A DNA stretch of 64,000 bases from FEN-1099 sp964511015 (GTDB taxonomy: Bacteria; Lernaellota; Lernaellaia; Lernaellales; Lernaellaceae). Made by a program: the position numbers and the translations under genes. Below the pieces are notes generated by a model that was not told where the DNA came from, did not search any database, and saw only the letters and a program-made list of their open reading frames with translations. The stretch covers positions 1 through 64,000 of the forward strand of contig CAZEDX010000009.1 of assembly GCA_964511015.1 (NCBI GenBank). The letters are read 5' to 3'. Numbering within the stretch: position 1 is the first letter of the stretch; each line of letters opens with the position of its first letter. Shown piece after piece: positions 44,120 through 53,548 of the stretch.

Positions 44120-45028
44120 ATGGCGGATATTCGTTACGACGGAAAAGTGGCCATTGTGACCGGCGCGGGCGGCGGCCTAGGGCGGGCCTACGCGCTCCTG
44201 CTGGCTTCGCGCGGAGCCAAAGTGCTGGTCAACGATTTGGGCGGCTCGTTCACCGGCGACGGCGCCAGCCAGACCGCCGCGCAAAGGGTGGTGGACGAGA
44301 TCAAGGCCGCCGGCGGCATCGCCGTGCCCGACTACAACTCGGTCATCGACGGCGCGAAAATTGTGCAAACGGCCATCGACGCCTTCGGCCGGGTCGACAT
44401 CGTGATCAACAACGCCGGCATTCTGCGCGATGTGTCGTTTCACAAGATGACGCAGGAAGACTGGGACAAGATCATCGGCGTGCACCTGCAGGGCAGCTAC
44501 GCGGTGACCAAGGCCGCTTGGCCGTATCTGCGCGACCAATCGTACGGCCGCATCGTCATGACCACCTCGGCCGCCGGCCTATACGGCAACTTCGGCCAGG
44601 CCAACTACTCCGCCGCCAAAATGGGCATTCTGGGCTTGGGCCTGGCGCTGGCTTGGGAAGGCGAAAAGCGCAACGTGAAGGTGAATATCATCGCGCCGAT
44701 CGCCGGCAGCCGCATGACCGAAACCGTGTTGCCCAAGGAAATCTGCGACAACCTGAAACCCGACTTCGTGGCCCCCCTCGTGGGTTACCTATGCAGCGAA
44801 CAGTGCGCGGTGAACGGCGGCATCTACGAAGTCGGCGCGGGCGTGTTCTCACGCGTGCGCTGGCTGCGGTCGCCGGGCGCGACGCTGCCGCTGTCGGCGC
44901 CGATCACCCCGGAAGACGTGGCGGCGAATTGGGACAAGATTAACGACATGACCGGCGGCAAGATGTGCAGCTCGCTGACCGAGTCGTCGATGATCACCAT
45001 GGGGAATCTAGCCAGCTTGAAGAAGTAG
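44120..45028 (+). CDS. short-chain dehydrogenase, MFE-2 hydroxyacyl-CoA dehydrogenase-like
   Basis: A 302-residue SDR starting MADIRYDGKVAIVTGAGGGL, with AGGGGGAAG upstream. The NAD(P) loop TGAGGGLGRAYAL and NNAG are present, and the catalytic Ser-Tyr-Lys is in TSAAGLYGNFGQANYSAAKMG. The stretch DLGGSFTGDGASQTAA near residues 39-54 is typical of the dehydrogenase half of multifunctional beta-oxidation enzyme 2, and the C-terminus contains a characteristic extension. It probably oxidises 3-hydroxyacyl-CoA. An acyl-CoA synthetase occurs near 8 kb but is not linked. Confidence 0.88.
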   Translation: MADIRYDGKVAIVTGAGGGLGRAYALLLASRGAKVLVNDLGGSFTGDGASQTAAQRVVDEIKAAGGIAVPDYNSVIDGAKIVQTAIDAFGRVDIVINNAGILRDVSFHKMTQEDWDKIIGVHLQGSYAVTKAAWPYLRDQSYGRIVMTTSAAGLYGNFGQANYSAAKMGILGLGLALAWEGEKRNVKVNIIAPIAGSRMTETVLPKEICDNLKPDFVAPLVGYLCSEQCAVNGGIYEVGAGVFSRVRWLRSPGATLPLSAPITPEDVAANWDKINDMTGGKMCSSLTESSMITMGNLASLKK

Positions 45029-45074
45029 CCGCGGGGATAATCAACTTCGGCGCGGGGGCGACTCCGCGCCGTTT

Positions 45075-46055
45075 CTATTTGAGCACGTTGAACACCCGAT
45101 TGAGCGGGCGCAGCACGCCGGTGAGAGTCTTGAAACCCCGGTAGTCGCAAAGCGCACACAACGGGGTGGCCCGGCGGTCGAGCGCCAGTAGGCGGCGGCG
45201 GATCTCGCGGTAGCGTTCGGAGAACCAGACGTTCCAGACCCCTTGTTCGACCGCGTTGCCGATCGGTTCCTGCACCAGCAGATCCTGGCAGCACAGCGAC
45301 ACCGTGCCGTCGTAGATGATGTTGATCTGCGTAAACGGCATCTGGCAGAACGCGCGCATCGGCCGCGGCGCAGCACCTTTGTTCGGTGCGGTGCCGGCGC
45401 GGTTGAACATCAGCATGCGTTGGTCGCGCTGGTACACGACGAACTTCTTTTTGCGCTCCGGCGACAACTCGGCCATCGTCGCCGCGATGTTCGCGCGCAC
45501 CTCCCGCCAGTGCGCCACGTAGTCGTTGACCAACATATCGTCGAGGCCGGCGTCGAACAGCGATTGCGCCCGCGCGGGGCTCAGGATCAACCCGTTGGTG
45601 GAAAGTTGGAAGAAGGCGTGCGGCAGCTTCTGCCGCGCGTGCGCGATTTTGTCTTCCAGACCGGCATCGAGCAGCGGCTCGTTGTTAACGAAGAAAGCCA
45701 GGCGGCCGGTCCAATTCACGCGCGCCAGATCGTCGATGATGTGGGTGAATACCTCCCACGGCATGGCGCGATCTTCCCGCGCGCGGTTCTGCACGCTGGC
45801 GGCGCAGAACGAACAGCGACCGTTGCAGATCGTACGCGTTTCGATGCTGACCGTGGTGGGCATGATGCGTTCCCAGTCGCGGCGGTAGCGATTGCGCACC
45901 GTGCGGGAGAGCGGACCGTAGACGTAGTCCGCCATCCAGGCGTCAGGAACGCGCGCGCGCAGCCGGGCGATCCAGGGGCGCAACATGCGCGACACTGCGC
46001 CCGGCCCGACCACCTGGCCACGCGGTTCGACATCGAATCGTTCATGCGTTTCCAT
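45075..46055 (-). CDS. radical SAM/SPASM domain protein
   Basis: The ATG at METHERFDVEPRG gives 326 residues. The radical SAM motif TICNGRCSFCAAS (Cys77, 81, 84) binds the SAM cluster. The SPASM-like C-terminal region with FCQMPF, SLCCQDL and CALCDYRG probably binds further Fe-S clusters. Such enzymes modify peptides or small molecules; no peptide precursor gene is visible nearby. It diverges from a THEP1-type NTPase gene, leaving about 85 bases between the two starts. Confidence 0.85.
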   Translation of the reverse strand: METHERFDVEPRGQVVGPGAVSRMLRPWIARLRARVPDAWMADYVYGPLSRTVRNRYRRDWERIMPTTVSIETRTICNGRCSFCAASVQNRAREDRAMPWEVFTHIIDDLARVNWTGRLAFFVNNEPLLDAGLEDKIAHARQKLPHAFFQLSTNGLILSPARAQSLFDAGLDDMLVNDYVAHWREVRANIAATMAELSPERKKKFVVYQRDQRMLMFNRAGTAPNKGAAPRPMRAFCQMPFTQINIIYDGTVSLCCQDLLVQEPIGNAVEQGVWNVWFSERYREIRRRLLALDRRATPLCALCDYRGFKTLTGVLRPLNRVFNVLK

Positions 46056-46140
46056 GCGCCGTTTGTGCCACAAAACCCGCCCGCGCAAAAGGGCTGCCCC
46101 GGCGATGGATTGCCCGAGGCAAGTCCGCTATGCTGGCGCC

Positions 46141-46692
46141 ATGGGCAAGGGTCGACTGATCGTCATTCTGACCGGTGAGCGCGAGGTGGGTAAAAGCACC
46201 TTGTGCCGCCAGGTGGCCGAGCATCTGCGCGGCGAGGGAATGCGTGTCGGCGGCGTGCTTACACAAACCGAACACCAAGGCGCCGAGCGGACCTTGACGG
46301 TGCATGATCTGGCCGACGACAGCCACATGGTGCTGGCCCGCACGCACGCGGCATTCCAAGGCCTCAAACACGGCGCGTTCACCTTCAGCCCAGACGGCGT
46401 GTTTTTCGGCATCAAGGCGATCGGTCGCGGCATGACCGCCGATTTGCTGATCGTCGACGAAATCGGCCCGTTTGAAATGGACGGCGGCGGCTTCTTCCCC
46501 GTGCTGCACGTCGTGCGCAAAGCCAGCCGTAGTCTACTGGTGGTGCGGCCGAGCCTGATCGAGCGCGCGGCGGCCCGGATCGGGCTGGACCATTACGAAG
46601 TGGCGATGCTGGCCGGCGGCAACCACGAACAGACCGCCGAACACCTCGGCGAGCTGTTTCTCGAGCACTACCGCCGCGCCAACACGCACTAA
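46141..46692 (+). CDS. THEP1-like P-loop NTPase
   Basis: A 183-residue P-loop protein. Walker A is TGEREVGKST near residues 11-20, and Walker B is LIVDEIGPFEM near residues 102-112. The EIGPFEM signature and the small size fit the NTPase_1/THEP1 family, whose members are nucleoside-triphosphatases of uncertain role. It starts at MGKGRLIVIL and ends 2 bases from the receiver gene on the other strand. Confidence 0.85.
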   Translation: MGKGRLIVILTGEREVGKSTLCRQVAEHLRGEGMRVGGVLTQTEHQGAERTLTVHDLADDSHMVLARTHAAFQGLKHGAFTFSPDGVFFGIKAIGRGMTADLLIVDEIGPFEMDGGGFFPVLHVVRKASRSLLVVRPSLIERAAARIGLDHYEVAMLAGGNHEQTAEHLGELFLEHYRRANTH

Positions 46693-46694
46693 CG

Positions 46695-48842
46695 CTATTC
46701 TTCCTTGAAGCGAATCAAACCTAGCTGCAACAGACTGTAGATCATCTGCAAGGCGCGCGTGGGTTCCAGCAACGTGCGGTCGAGTACCTCGCCCAGTGTT
46801 CGCCGGCCGTCGATCATCGCCACTAGGGCGCTCTCACGGGGGTCGGTGAATAGCGTGACCAGATCCGCCTCACCGCGAGTGCGCAGCAACGGGAAGGAGC
46901 GGTACTTGCGCAGTTCCGCTTCGATGCGGTCGGCTTGGATCGTGTCGCGCACGCCGCGCAGAATCAGTCGCGTGAGATCCACCGTGATCGGCGGGGCCTC
47001 GCGTTGATCCCACGGCCCTTCGTGGAAAGCGTAGGTGCCCTCGCGCCAGGTGAACAGCGCGATAAGCTTGTTTTCGATCTGGGCCAGCAGCGCTTGGAAC
47101 AGATCGTGCGGACTCAACAGCTTTTCGGCCAACAACGTTTCGCCCAACGGCCGGCTGGTTTCGCGGGACAAGGCCAACGCGCGGTCGCGATCGGCCGCCG
47201 AGATCTTACCCTGGCCGACCAACAGGTTGCCCAACGCGTGTGGGCCGATGCGATTGGACGCGATGCGCACCGGCATGCCGTTGGCCAGAAAGACGGTCTC
47301 CTCGATGTCACCACGCGACACCTTCAGCTGACCGGTCGCCTTGCGACGATACAGCATATACAGGAACTGCACCAGTGGTGTTTCGGCAAGATCGCCGAAA
47401 TCGGCTACCTTCTTTTCCGGTTCTTCCTCGATTGCTTCTTCTTCCGCTTCGCTCGGCGTGCGAACAGCCTCGCGCCGCGCGCGGTCGACCACCGCTTCGT
47501 CGAGCCGGAAGAAACGGTCTCCTTCGGCAAAACGGATCAAGCCGAAGAGCAAGAACAGGTAGAGCACCTGGAAAGTGCGGGCGAAGCTCAGGTCCGCTTC
47601 GGCCACGATTTCGCCGAGCGTGCGTTCGCCATCGACCAGGTTCAACAGCCGCCATTCGTTTTTGGTGATGTTCAGATCGGTCGGTCCGATCCCGGCAATG
47701 TCGCCCCGCACCACCAGCGCGTCTTTGTTCTGGTAGACGCGCTCCTCCAGCTTGGACAGGTCGTAGTGCACGCCGACGCCGGCCAGCAGAATCGAAAGCA
47801 TGTCCTGCTCGATCGGCAGTGTGTCGGTTTCGTCCAGCTGACCGGGGCGGAACTCGTAGGCGCCTTCCTTCCAACGGAAAGCGGAATTCATCTTGCGTCG
47901 GGCTTGGCTGCGCAACACGTTTTTCAGTTCGCTGTCGGTGAGCAGCTTCTCGCCCACCAGCACCTCGCCGAGTTTCCGCCGTTCTTTCTGCGATTGCACC
48001 AGTAGCCGTTCCAGCTTGGCGCGCTCGACCATGCCGCGCGCAATCAGAATCTGCCCCAGCGCGTCGTCGCGGATGAAATTGGTGTGGATCGCGATCACCC
48101 GCCCGTCACGCAGCAGAATGTTGCGCTCTTCTTCCCACGACCGAATGGTCAGCGTGCCGGTCGCTCGCCGTTGATACAGCGAAAGCAACAACTCCGGCAG
48201 TAACACCGGACCGAGCTTGCCGTCGTCGGGGATGTCACCGGCGCGGGCACGCACCGCCCGGCGGGGCGTCTCGGGTGTCGCTTTGGCCGAGCGACGTTCC
48301 ACCGGCGGCGGCTCCGGCGCTTGCGGGCGCGGCGGCTCCTCGCGATGGACCGGTTTCGGCCGCGGAGGCTCGGGGGGCGGCGGTGGCGGCGGGACGGCGC
48401 GCTTCGGTGGCGGTGGCGGCGGGGTCGGCTTTGCCGTCGGCGATCGCTGCTCCTCATCCTCGCTTGGCCCCAAAATGCCCATGATCGCCTGCATCATCTC
48501 GCCCGGATCGAGCGGCATTTCCAGATACAGATCGGCGCCAAAACGCGTGCGTGCTTCCAGCGAGAATTTGGCCGAACGTTTGAGCGACGAAACCAGCACG
48601 ACCTGCGCTCCCGCCGAGCGCCGATCGGCCTTGAGGCGCTTGCAGACTTCCAGGCCGTTGGCGTCCGGCAGCAACACGGCCAGCACCACCAGATTCGGCC
48701 GTTCCTGGTCGATCAGCGAATCCAACTCCCGGGCGTTCTCGGCGCTGACGGCTTCCCAGTTCTCCGCCTGGAATAGCGCTTCCAGTTGGCCGGACAGCCG
48801 CGGATCGTGCACCACCAGGTAGACGCGTTTGGTTGTGCTCAT
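46695..48842 (-). CDS. receiver-DUF4388-DUF4388 protein with degenerate receiver
   Basis: A 715-residue paralogue, last in the operon. The receiver-like domain at about 1-128 has Ala55 in place of the phospho-acceptor Asp (LVVLAVLLPD), and the conserved Lys is replaced (YLEMPLDP), so it cannot be phosphorylated in the usual way. A Pro-rich linker at about 135-200 follows. Two DUF4388/PATAN-like modules then come in tandem, at about 205-460 (LLPELLLSLYQRRATGTLTI) and about 490-715 (VQFLYMLYRRKATGQLKVSR), each with a small end-domain. There is no J or TPR region. Its ATG overlaps the stop of the preceding gene by four bases. Confidence 0.85.
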   Translation of the reverse strand: MSTTKRVYLVVHDPRLSGQLEALFQAENWEAVSAENARELDSLIDQERPNLVVLAVLLPDANGLEVCKRLKADRRSAGAQVVLVSSLKRSAKFSLEARTRFGADLYLEMPLDPGEMMQAIMGILGPSEDEEQRSPTAKPTPPPPPPKRAVPPPPPPPEPPRPKPVHREEPPRPQAPEPPPVERRSAKATPETPRRAVRARAGDIPDDGKLGPVLLPELLLSLYQRRATGTLTIRSWEEERNILLRDGRVIAIHTNFIRDDALGQILIARGMVERAKLERLLVQSQKERRKLGEVLVGEKLLTDSELKNVLRSQARRKMNSAFRWKEGAYEFRPGQLDETDTLPIEQDMLSILLAGVGVHYDLSKLEERVYQNKDALVVRGDIAGIGPTDLNITKNEWRLLNLVDGERTLGEIVAEADLSFARTFQVLYLFLLFGLIRFAEGDRFFRLDEAVVDRARREAVRTPSEAEEEAIEEEPEKKVADFGDLAETPLVQFLYMLYRRKATGQLKVSRGDIEETVFLANGMPVRIASNRIGPHALGNLLVGQGKISAADRDRALALSRETSRPLGETLLAEKLLSPHDLFQALLAQIENKLIALFTWREGTYAFHEGPWDQREAPPITVDLTRLILRGVRDTIQADRIEAELRKYRSFPLLRTRGEADLVTLFTDPRESALVAMIDGRRTLGEVLDRTLLEPTRALQMIYSLLQLGLIRFKEE

Positions 48843-51337
48843 CGTCTCTTCCCGAAGATCGAGGTTTTCTTGCCCTCGGCTTCTTTCTGCCGTTGCTCGG
48901 CATAGTGGATTTCCCGCCGGATTGAGTCATTGTGCGGATCGGCTTCAAATGCTTTGCGCAAAAAGCGCAAGGCGGATTCGTCATCGCCCAAGCGAGCTTT
49001 GATGCGACCGAGCAAAGCCAATGCCTCAGGGGACGTCTTGGTGGCGTTCAGCGCTTCGCGCGCCGCGCTTTCCACGTCATCCCACCCGAACGGCGGCTCG
49101 GCCAATGCGCCGAACATGGCCTGGGCGAACTTGAGTCGCAGGTCGGCATTCTTGGGCTCGATCGCGATGGCCTTGCGCAGAGCTTCCACGGCAAAAACAT
49201 GGCGCCGGCGTTCCATGTGGAGAATCGCCTCTTGCAGCAGCAGGCGCACTTCCGCCTCCGGCTCTTTTTCCGACTCGCCGGCTTCCGGCAATGGGCGAAC
49301 TGCGGAAGGCGGCCCTGCTTCATCCAACTGCCGTTCGTATTTCCGCCGCGCATTCGGATCGTGAAGCGTGTCGTACGCCAGTTGCAGCCGTTCCATGATT
49401 GCCTTGGCGGCACGCCTAGTCTGACGCGGTACCGCCGGACCCAGCCGTTCGGGATTGAACTTGCGACCCAAGGTCAGGTAGGCGCGATTGACGTCGTCGT
49501 CCTCGGCATCACGGCCCAGTCCCAGCACTTCAAACAGGTCGAGTTCTTCCAATCGGACGGCGAATTCGCGGATCTCGCGCATCAGCGTCTGTTCTTGCGG
49601 CGTCGGCTCGGGTGGCTCCGCCAACGGCGGTGGCGTAGCTTCGTAAGCCGACAGTTCCGGCTGGCGTTCGACCACCGCCAGGCGCACCGCGCCGAAGGCC
49701 GTCAACGCCGCGAGCACCCGCAGGGTTTCGGTCAAGCCCAGCGGGCTTTCAGCGACCATGTCACACAACGTGCGGGTGCCGTCGGCCGCAGTCAACAACT
49801 GGCCCATCTTGCTGTCGAGTTGCGCCCGCATGGCGGCCGTCTCCGCCGCACCGCCGGGAAAAACGTACATGGTCTTGTTCCGTTCGTAGGCGGCTTCAAT
49901 CACGCCCGATTCCATATAGCGACGGAAACCTTCGAGCAGAATCGCCGCCGGGTCGGCCTCAAACGTCGGCGCGTTTTCCGGATACAGTTTGTCGCGCAGC
50001 AACTTGTACATGCCGCGCGGCCACGAGAAGCAGCGCGCGACCTTGCGCATGGTTTGGCCGGAGAGGTGAAAATAGAGATCTTCGCTGGTCAGGTAGCCCA
50101 GCGTGGTCAGCACCGTACCCAACTTCTTGCCGGTCTCGCCGACACGTACCATCGCCTCGCGGTACTGTTCGTCGGTCAAGATGCCGTCGGCCAGCAACAT
50201 ACGCCCTAACGTTTCTTCGTTGTTGGTGGATTGCGCGAACACCGGCCGTCCTTGCCGGAAGTAGATCTGCTTGGCCTCTTCGCCGGTCGTCAAGGCCAAC
50301 AGACCATCCACCTTTTCGCGCGCCAGATTGGCCAACAACAAGCCGAGCTTTTCCGGATCGAATTCGCCTTCGTCGGCGAGAACCGGTGGCGTCGGGGGCG
50401 GGGTTGGCTTGGCGGCCGGTTTGGCAGCCGGCCTGGCCGCGCGCTCCGCCGCGGCTCGTGGTGGCGGGGATGCAGCTGGTCGCGCGGATTCTGGTTCTAG
50501 GTCGATTCCGCCGCGCCGGGTCGCGGGGCGAGCGGGCGTCGGCTCGGGTTCGAAATCGTATTGGTCGTCCCGGGAGGCTGGCCGTGATCCGCCGGAATCG
50601 AGCGGCTCCAGATCGATAGGGGTTAAGCCGCGTTTGCCTCCGGGCCCCGCTCCGCCGCCTTCGTGTAGTGGCTCAAGGTCGATCTCCGGCATGCTACGCT
50701 TGGCGCCGGGGCGCGGTCCGCCTCCTTCGTGCAATGGTTCCAGATCGAGTTCCGGCATGCCGCGCTTGTCACCGGGCCGCGACACGGCTTGCTCATGCGC
50801 GGGCTCCAAATCGATCTCAGGCATTCCCCCCTTGGGGCTTGGCCGCCGCGCAGCGCCGCGTGGTTTGACCACATCCAATTCAGGTTCCGCCGGCCGGGCA
50901 GGGCGATGTGATTCACGCGACCGGTCGCCGGGACCGGCGGCCTGGCGGCCAGACGCTCGCGGTTGGCCGATTAGGGCCGACACCGCGTTGAGCAGATTGA
51001 CCAACGGAAACGGCTGAGCGAAGTAGGCGTCGGCGCCGTAGCGTTTGATCGCGTCGTATTCCATCGCCCGGCTTTGATAGATCTTCGAGATGACGATGAC
51101 TTTGCCACCCCATTCCACACTCTGTTCCTTGACGATCTTCGCGACCTTCAGGCCGTTGATGCCGGGCAGCAACACCTCGACGATGACCAGATCGTGCCGC
51201 GCCTGGGCGAACAGGCGCAGACCGTCTTCCGAACCGATCGCCGCGTCTACCTGATAGCCGAGCCGTTGAAGGATGGCCGTCAACTCCGCCCGTTCGGCTT
51301 CGCTCGGTTCGATCAGCAGAATGGATTTTTCAACCAA
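48839..51337 (-). CDS. receiver-DUF4388-J-like-TPR protein with Glu at the phospho-site
   Basis: An 832-residue paralogue. The receiver has Glu54 where Asp would be (LVIVEVLLPG) and no Lys in the last loop (YFAQPFPL), so it may mimic a permanently phosphorylated state. Residues about 171-282 carry IDLEP repeats. A DUF4388 region at about 325-450 follows. The J-like domain at about 615-690 has NPE instead of HPD, so it should not activate DnaK. TPR-like helices end the protein. The start is TTG directly after the previous stop, with GGAGG 8 bases upstream, and overlaps tightly within the operon. Confidence 0.87.
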   Translation of the reverse strand: MVEKSILLIEPSEAERAELTAILQRLGYQVDAAIGSEDGLRLFAQARHDLVIVEVLLPGINGLKVAKIVKEQSVEWGGKVIVISKIYQSRAMEYDAIKRYGADAYFAQPFPLVNLLNAVSALIGQPRASGRQAAGPGDRSRESHRPARPAEPELDVVKPRGAARRPSPKGGMPEIDLEPAHEQAVSRPGDKRGMPELDLEPLHEGGGPRPGAKRSMPEIDLEPLHEGGGAGPGGKRGLTPIDLEPLDSGGSRPASRDDQYDFEPEPTPARPATRRGGIDLEPESARPAASPPPRAAAERAARPAAKPAAKPTPPPTPPVLADEGEFDPEKLGLLLANLAREKVDGLLALTTGEEAKQIYFRQGRPVFAQSTNNEETLGRMLLADGILTDEQYREAMVRVGETGKKLGTVLTTLGYLTSEDLYFHLSGQTMRKVARCFSWPRGMYKLLRDKLYPENAPTFEADPAAILLEGFRRYMESGVIEAAYERNKTMYVFPGGAAETAAMRAQLDSKMGQLLTAADGTRTLCDMVAESPLGLTETLRVLAALTAFGAVRLAVVERQPELSAYEATPPPLAEPPEPTPQEQTLMREIREFAVRLEELDLFEVLGLGRDAEDDDVNRAYLTLGRKFNPERLGPAVPRQTRRAAKAIMERLQLAYDTLHDPNARRKYERQLDEAGPPSAVRPLPEAGESEKEPEAEVRLLLQEAILHMERRRHVFAVEALRKAIAIEPKNADLRLKFAQAMFGALAEPPFGWDDVESAAREALNATKTSPEALALLGRIKARLGDDESALRFLRKAFEADPHNDSIRREIHYAEQRQKEAEGKKTSIFGKRR
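50588..50827 (-). repeat. 22-residue tandem repeats carrying (I/L)DLEP
   Basis: Within the 832-residue paralogue, (I/L)DLEP occurs at residues 175, 197, 219 and 241, exactly 22 apart, with MPE before it and LHEGGG-like spacer after. A more degenerate YDFEP is at 260 and a further IDLEP at 278. The 66-base DNA unit is visibly similar between copies. Confidence 0.9.
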
Positions 51338-53548
51338 TTAGCCGACCTCCAGCTTTTTCAGCTCATTTACCGCCCGCTGGTTGTCGGGGTTGTACTGCAC
51401 GGCGCGTTCGAAGTGCTCACGCGCGCGCTGCTTCTGTCCTTGATGCAATTCGATCAGGCCCAGGAACGTGTAGGCGTTGTCCAAGCCGGGGTTGATGCTG
51501 ATGGCGCGTTCGAGTAGATCGCGGCCCTCTTGCAAGGCGGCTGGATCGTTTGGCCGTTCGGTGTAGGTGGCCCAACCCAGGTAGGCATAGTATTCGGCCT
51601 CGTTGGGCGATAGCTTCAGCGCTTCACCGAACAGGCGGCGCGCCTCGGGAGCGTCGCCGTCTTCCAACGCCTCCTCGCCGCGCTGGAACAGCAACTCGCT
51701 CTTGAGCAAGTTGCCCATCGACGCGGTAACCTCCGTCGCCTCACGAACGGTGTCGTCACCGGAGCGGTCCTGGAAGTCTTCGAGTTTGACGTTGACGTCG
51801 TCGTCGCCTTGGGCCGAAAGCTCGGCCGCGACATCCCACTCGATGTCCGGACTGTCGGCGCGTTCCTCGGGCGCCGTCGGCGGACGGGCCAGATCGAGTT
51901 CCACGTCGAACCCCACCTCTTCGAGGACCGGCGCGGGTTCGGCTGCCGGTGTCTCGGCGAGGTGGATGCGTTCGAGCAATTCGGCGTCGTACTTCTGTCG
52001 CTGAACTGTGTCGACCAGCGTCTCATAGGCGGCGCTGAGCGTGCGGAAAATGCCGTCACTCTTGGCTTTGATCACGTCGTCGGCCTCATTGTACAGATCG
52101 AACGGGTGGTATTTGCGCGTGAGCGTGTGATAGGCCTGCTTAACCTGATCGACGGTCGCCGTGCGGGGGAGGTCGAACAGGGCGTAGTAGTCCTTTTTGT
52201 CGATGGAATTGAACAGTCGGGTTACCGCGCGGCGGAACTGCGCCATCCGGTCGTGTTTGGCGCCTTCGCGGTCTTCGGCGCGGCGCCGCAAATCGTCGCG
52301 GCGCGCCTTGCGTTGCTCAACGTATGCTGCCTGCTCGCGGTCGCCGCGCGAGGCGAAGCCGGGGTCGCCTACGAAACGGATGACTTCGGTGAGCAGAAGG
52401 AAATACAGCGTCTGGAAGGTTTCGGTGAGGCTCAAGTTGCTGCGCGCAATGATCTTGCCCACCGTACGTTCACCGTCGATGAGTCGCACAAACTTGGCTT
52501 CCGCCGGTCGCAGCGCGATCGAGCCGTCATCCAGCATCGAACCGCTGACCCGCACCAGCCTCTGATTCTTGTACTCGTTGAAATAGCGCTCCAGCCGAGC
52601 CAGGTGGTAAAAGCGCTTGATGCCTTCGAAAATGATAACCAGGGTCGGAATGCGCAATTGCATGCTTTGGTCGACTTCAAACCGGCCGGGGCGGAATTCA
52701 TATTCGCCGTTGTCCCAGGCGAACACCCGCAGAATTTTTTCCTTGATCTGCGCCTCGAGGGCTTCGAACAATTGGTGCGGTGTCAGCACGTTCATTTCAA
52801 TCAGCACCGCGCCTTGCTGGCGGCCGCTGGTGAGCATGCGTTCCAAGGAAGAATTGTACTGCTCGAGCGTGATGATGCCGCGCTGAACCATGAAACGGCC
52901 GAGCGATTCGTTCGATAGGTTCGAGGTCACAAACACGGGGTTACCGTCGCGCAGGTAGATCACCTTGCTGATGTGTTCATGGGTGACACGCAGCGCACCG
53001 GTGCGCTTGAAGCGGTGCAGGAAGTACAGCAGTTTGGGGAAGGGCGTGTCGGCAAGATCGCCGGCGACCCCAAGCTTGCGCCGTGTTTCCGTCTCCGGCG
53101 TGGAAACCACCTCGGATTCGGGCTCAGTGAGGGCTTCCACTTCGATCGTCGGTTCGGGTTGTGGCGTCGGCATTTCTTCGGGAGGCAAGAGACTTTGAAT
53201 CGTCTTTTCCAGATCCGCGACGTTGACCGGTTTCTCATTGTAGGCGTCGACGCCAACCTTCTGCCGCGATTCGTATTGTTTCTGGAACTGGCGGTAGACC
53301 TTGGACAGCAGAATGGTCTTGGTCTGTTCCCCGCCTGGCAGACGCCGGATCTGTTGGCAGACTTTCAAGCCGGTCAGGCCCGGGATCAGCGCATCGAGAA
53401 TCACGAGTTCGGGTCGCAGGTCGGCAAACGCCTCCACCGCGTCAGGCCCGCTTTTCACCCAATGGACCTGGAAGCCCTTCGCGGTCAGGAAGTCGTTGAG
53501 GACTTCGAACTCGGAGTAGTTGCTCTCGCCAACCAGCGCCGTTCTCAT
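51338..53548 (-). CDS. receiver-DUF4388-J-like-TPR protein with HPF in the J region
   Basis: A 736-residue paralogue, started at MRTALVGESNYSEF because of GGAGG upstream and the ATGA overlap with the gene before. The receiver keeps Asp52 (VILDALIPG) and Lys (YNEKPV) but has GES rather than an acidic pair at its N-terminus. DUF4388-like region at about 140-280 (LADTPFPKLLYFLHRFKRTG). The J-like domain (KDYYALFDLPRTATVDQVKQ, then YHPFDLYNEA) has HPF instead of HPD. TPR-like repeats close the protein. It is the third gene of the gmhA operon. Confidence 0.87.
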   Translation of the reverse strand: MRTALVGESNYSEFEVLNDFLTAKGFQVHWVKSGPDAVEAFADLRPELVILDALIPGLTGLKVCQQIRRLPGGEQTKTILLSKVYRQFQKQYESRQKVGVDAYNEKPVNVADLEKTIQSLLPPEEMPTPQPEPTIEVEALTEPESEVVSTPETETRRKLGVAGDLADTPFPKLLYFLHRFKRTGALRVTHEHISKVIYLRDGNPVFVTSNLSNESLGRFMVQRGIITLEQYNSSLERMLTSGRQQGAVLIEMNVLTPHQLFEALEAQIKEKILRVFAWDNGEYEFRPGRFEVDQSMQLRIPTLVIIFEGIKRFYHLARLERYFNEYKNQRLVRVSGSMLDDGSIALRPAEAKFVRLIDGERTVGKIIARSNLSLTETFQTLYFLLLTEVIRFVGDPGFASRGDREQAAYVEQRKARRDDLRRRAEDREGAKHDRMAQFRRAVTRLFNSIDKKDYYALFDLPRTATVDQVKQAYHTLTRKYHPFDLYNEADDVIKAKSDGIFRTLSAAYETLVDTVQRQKYDAELLERIHLAETPAAEPAPVLEEVGFDVELDLARPPTAPEERADSPDIEWDVAAELSAQGDDDVNVKLEDFQDRSGDDTVREATEVTASMGNLLKSELLFQRGEEALEDGDAPEARRLFGEALKLSPNEAEYYAYLGWATYTERPNDPAALQEGRDLLERAISINPGLDNAYTFLGLIELHQGQKQRAREHFERAVQYNPDNQRAVNELKKLEVG

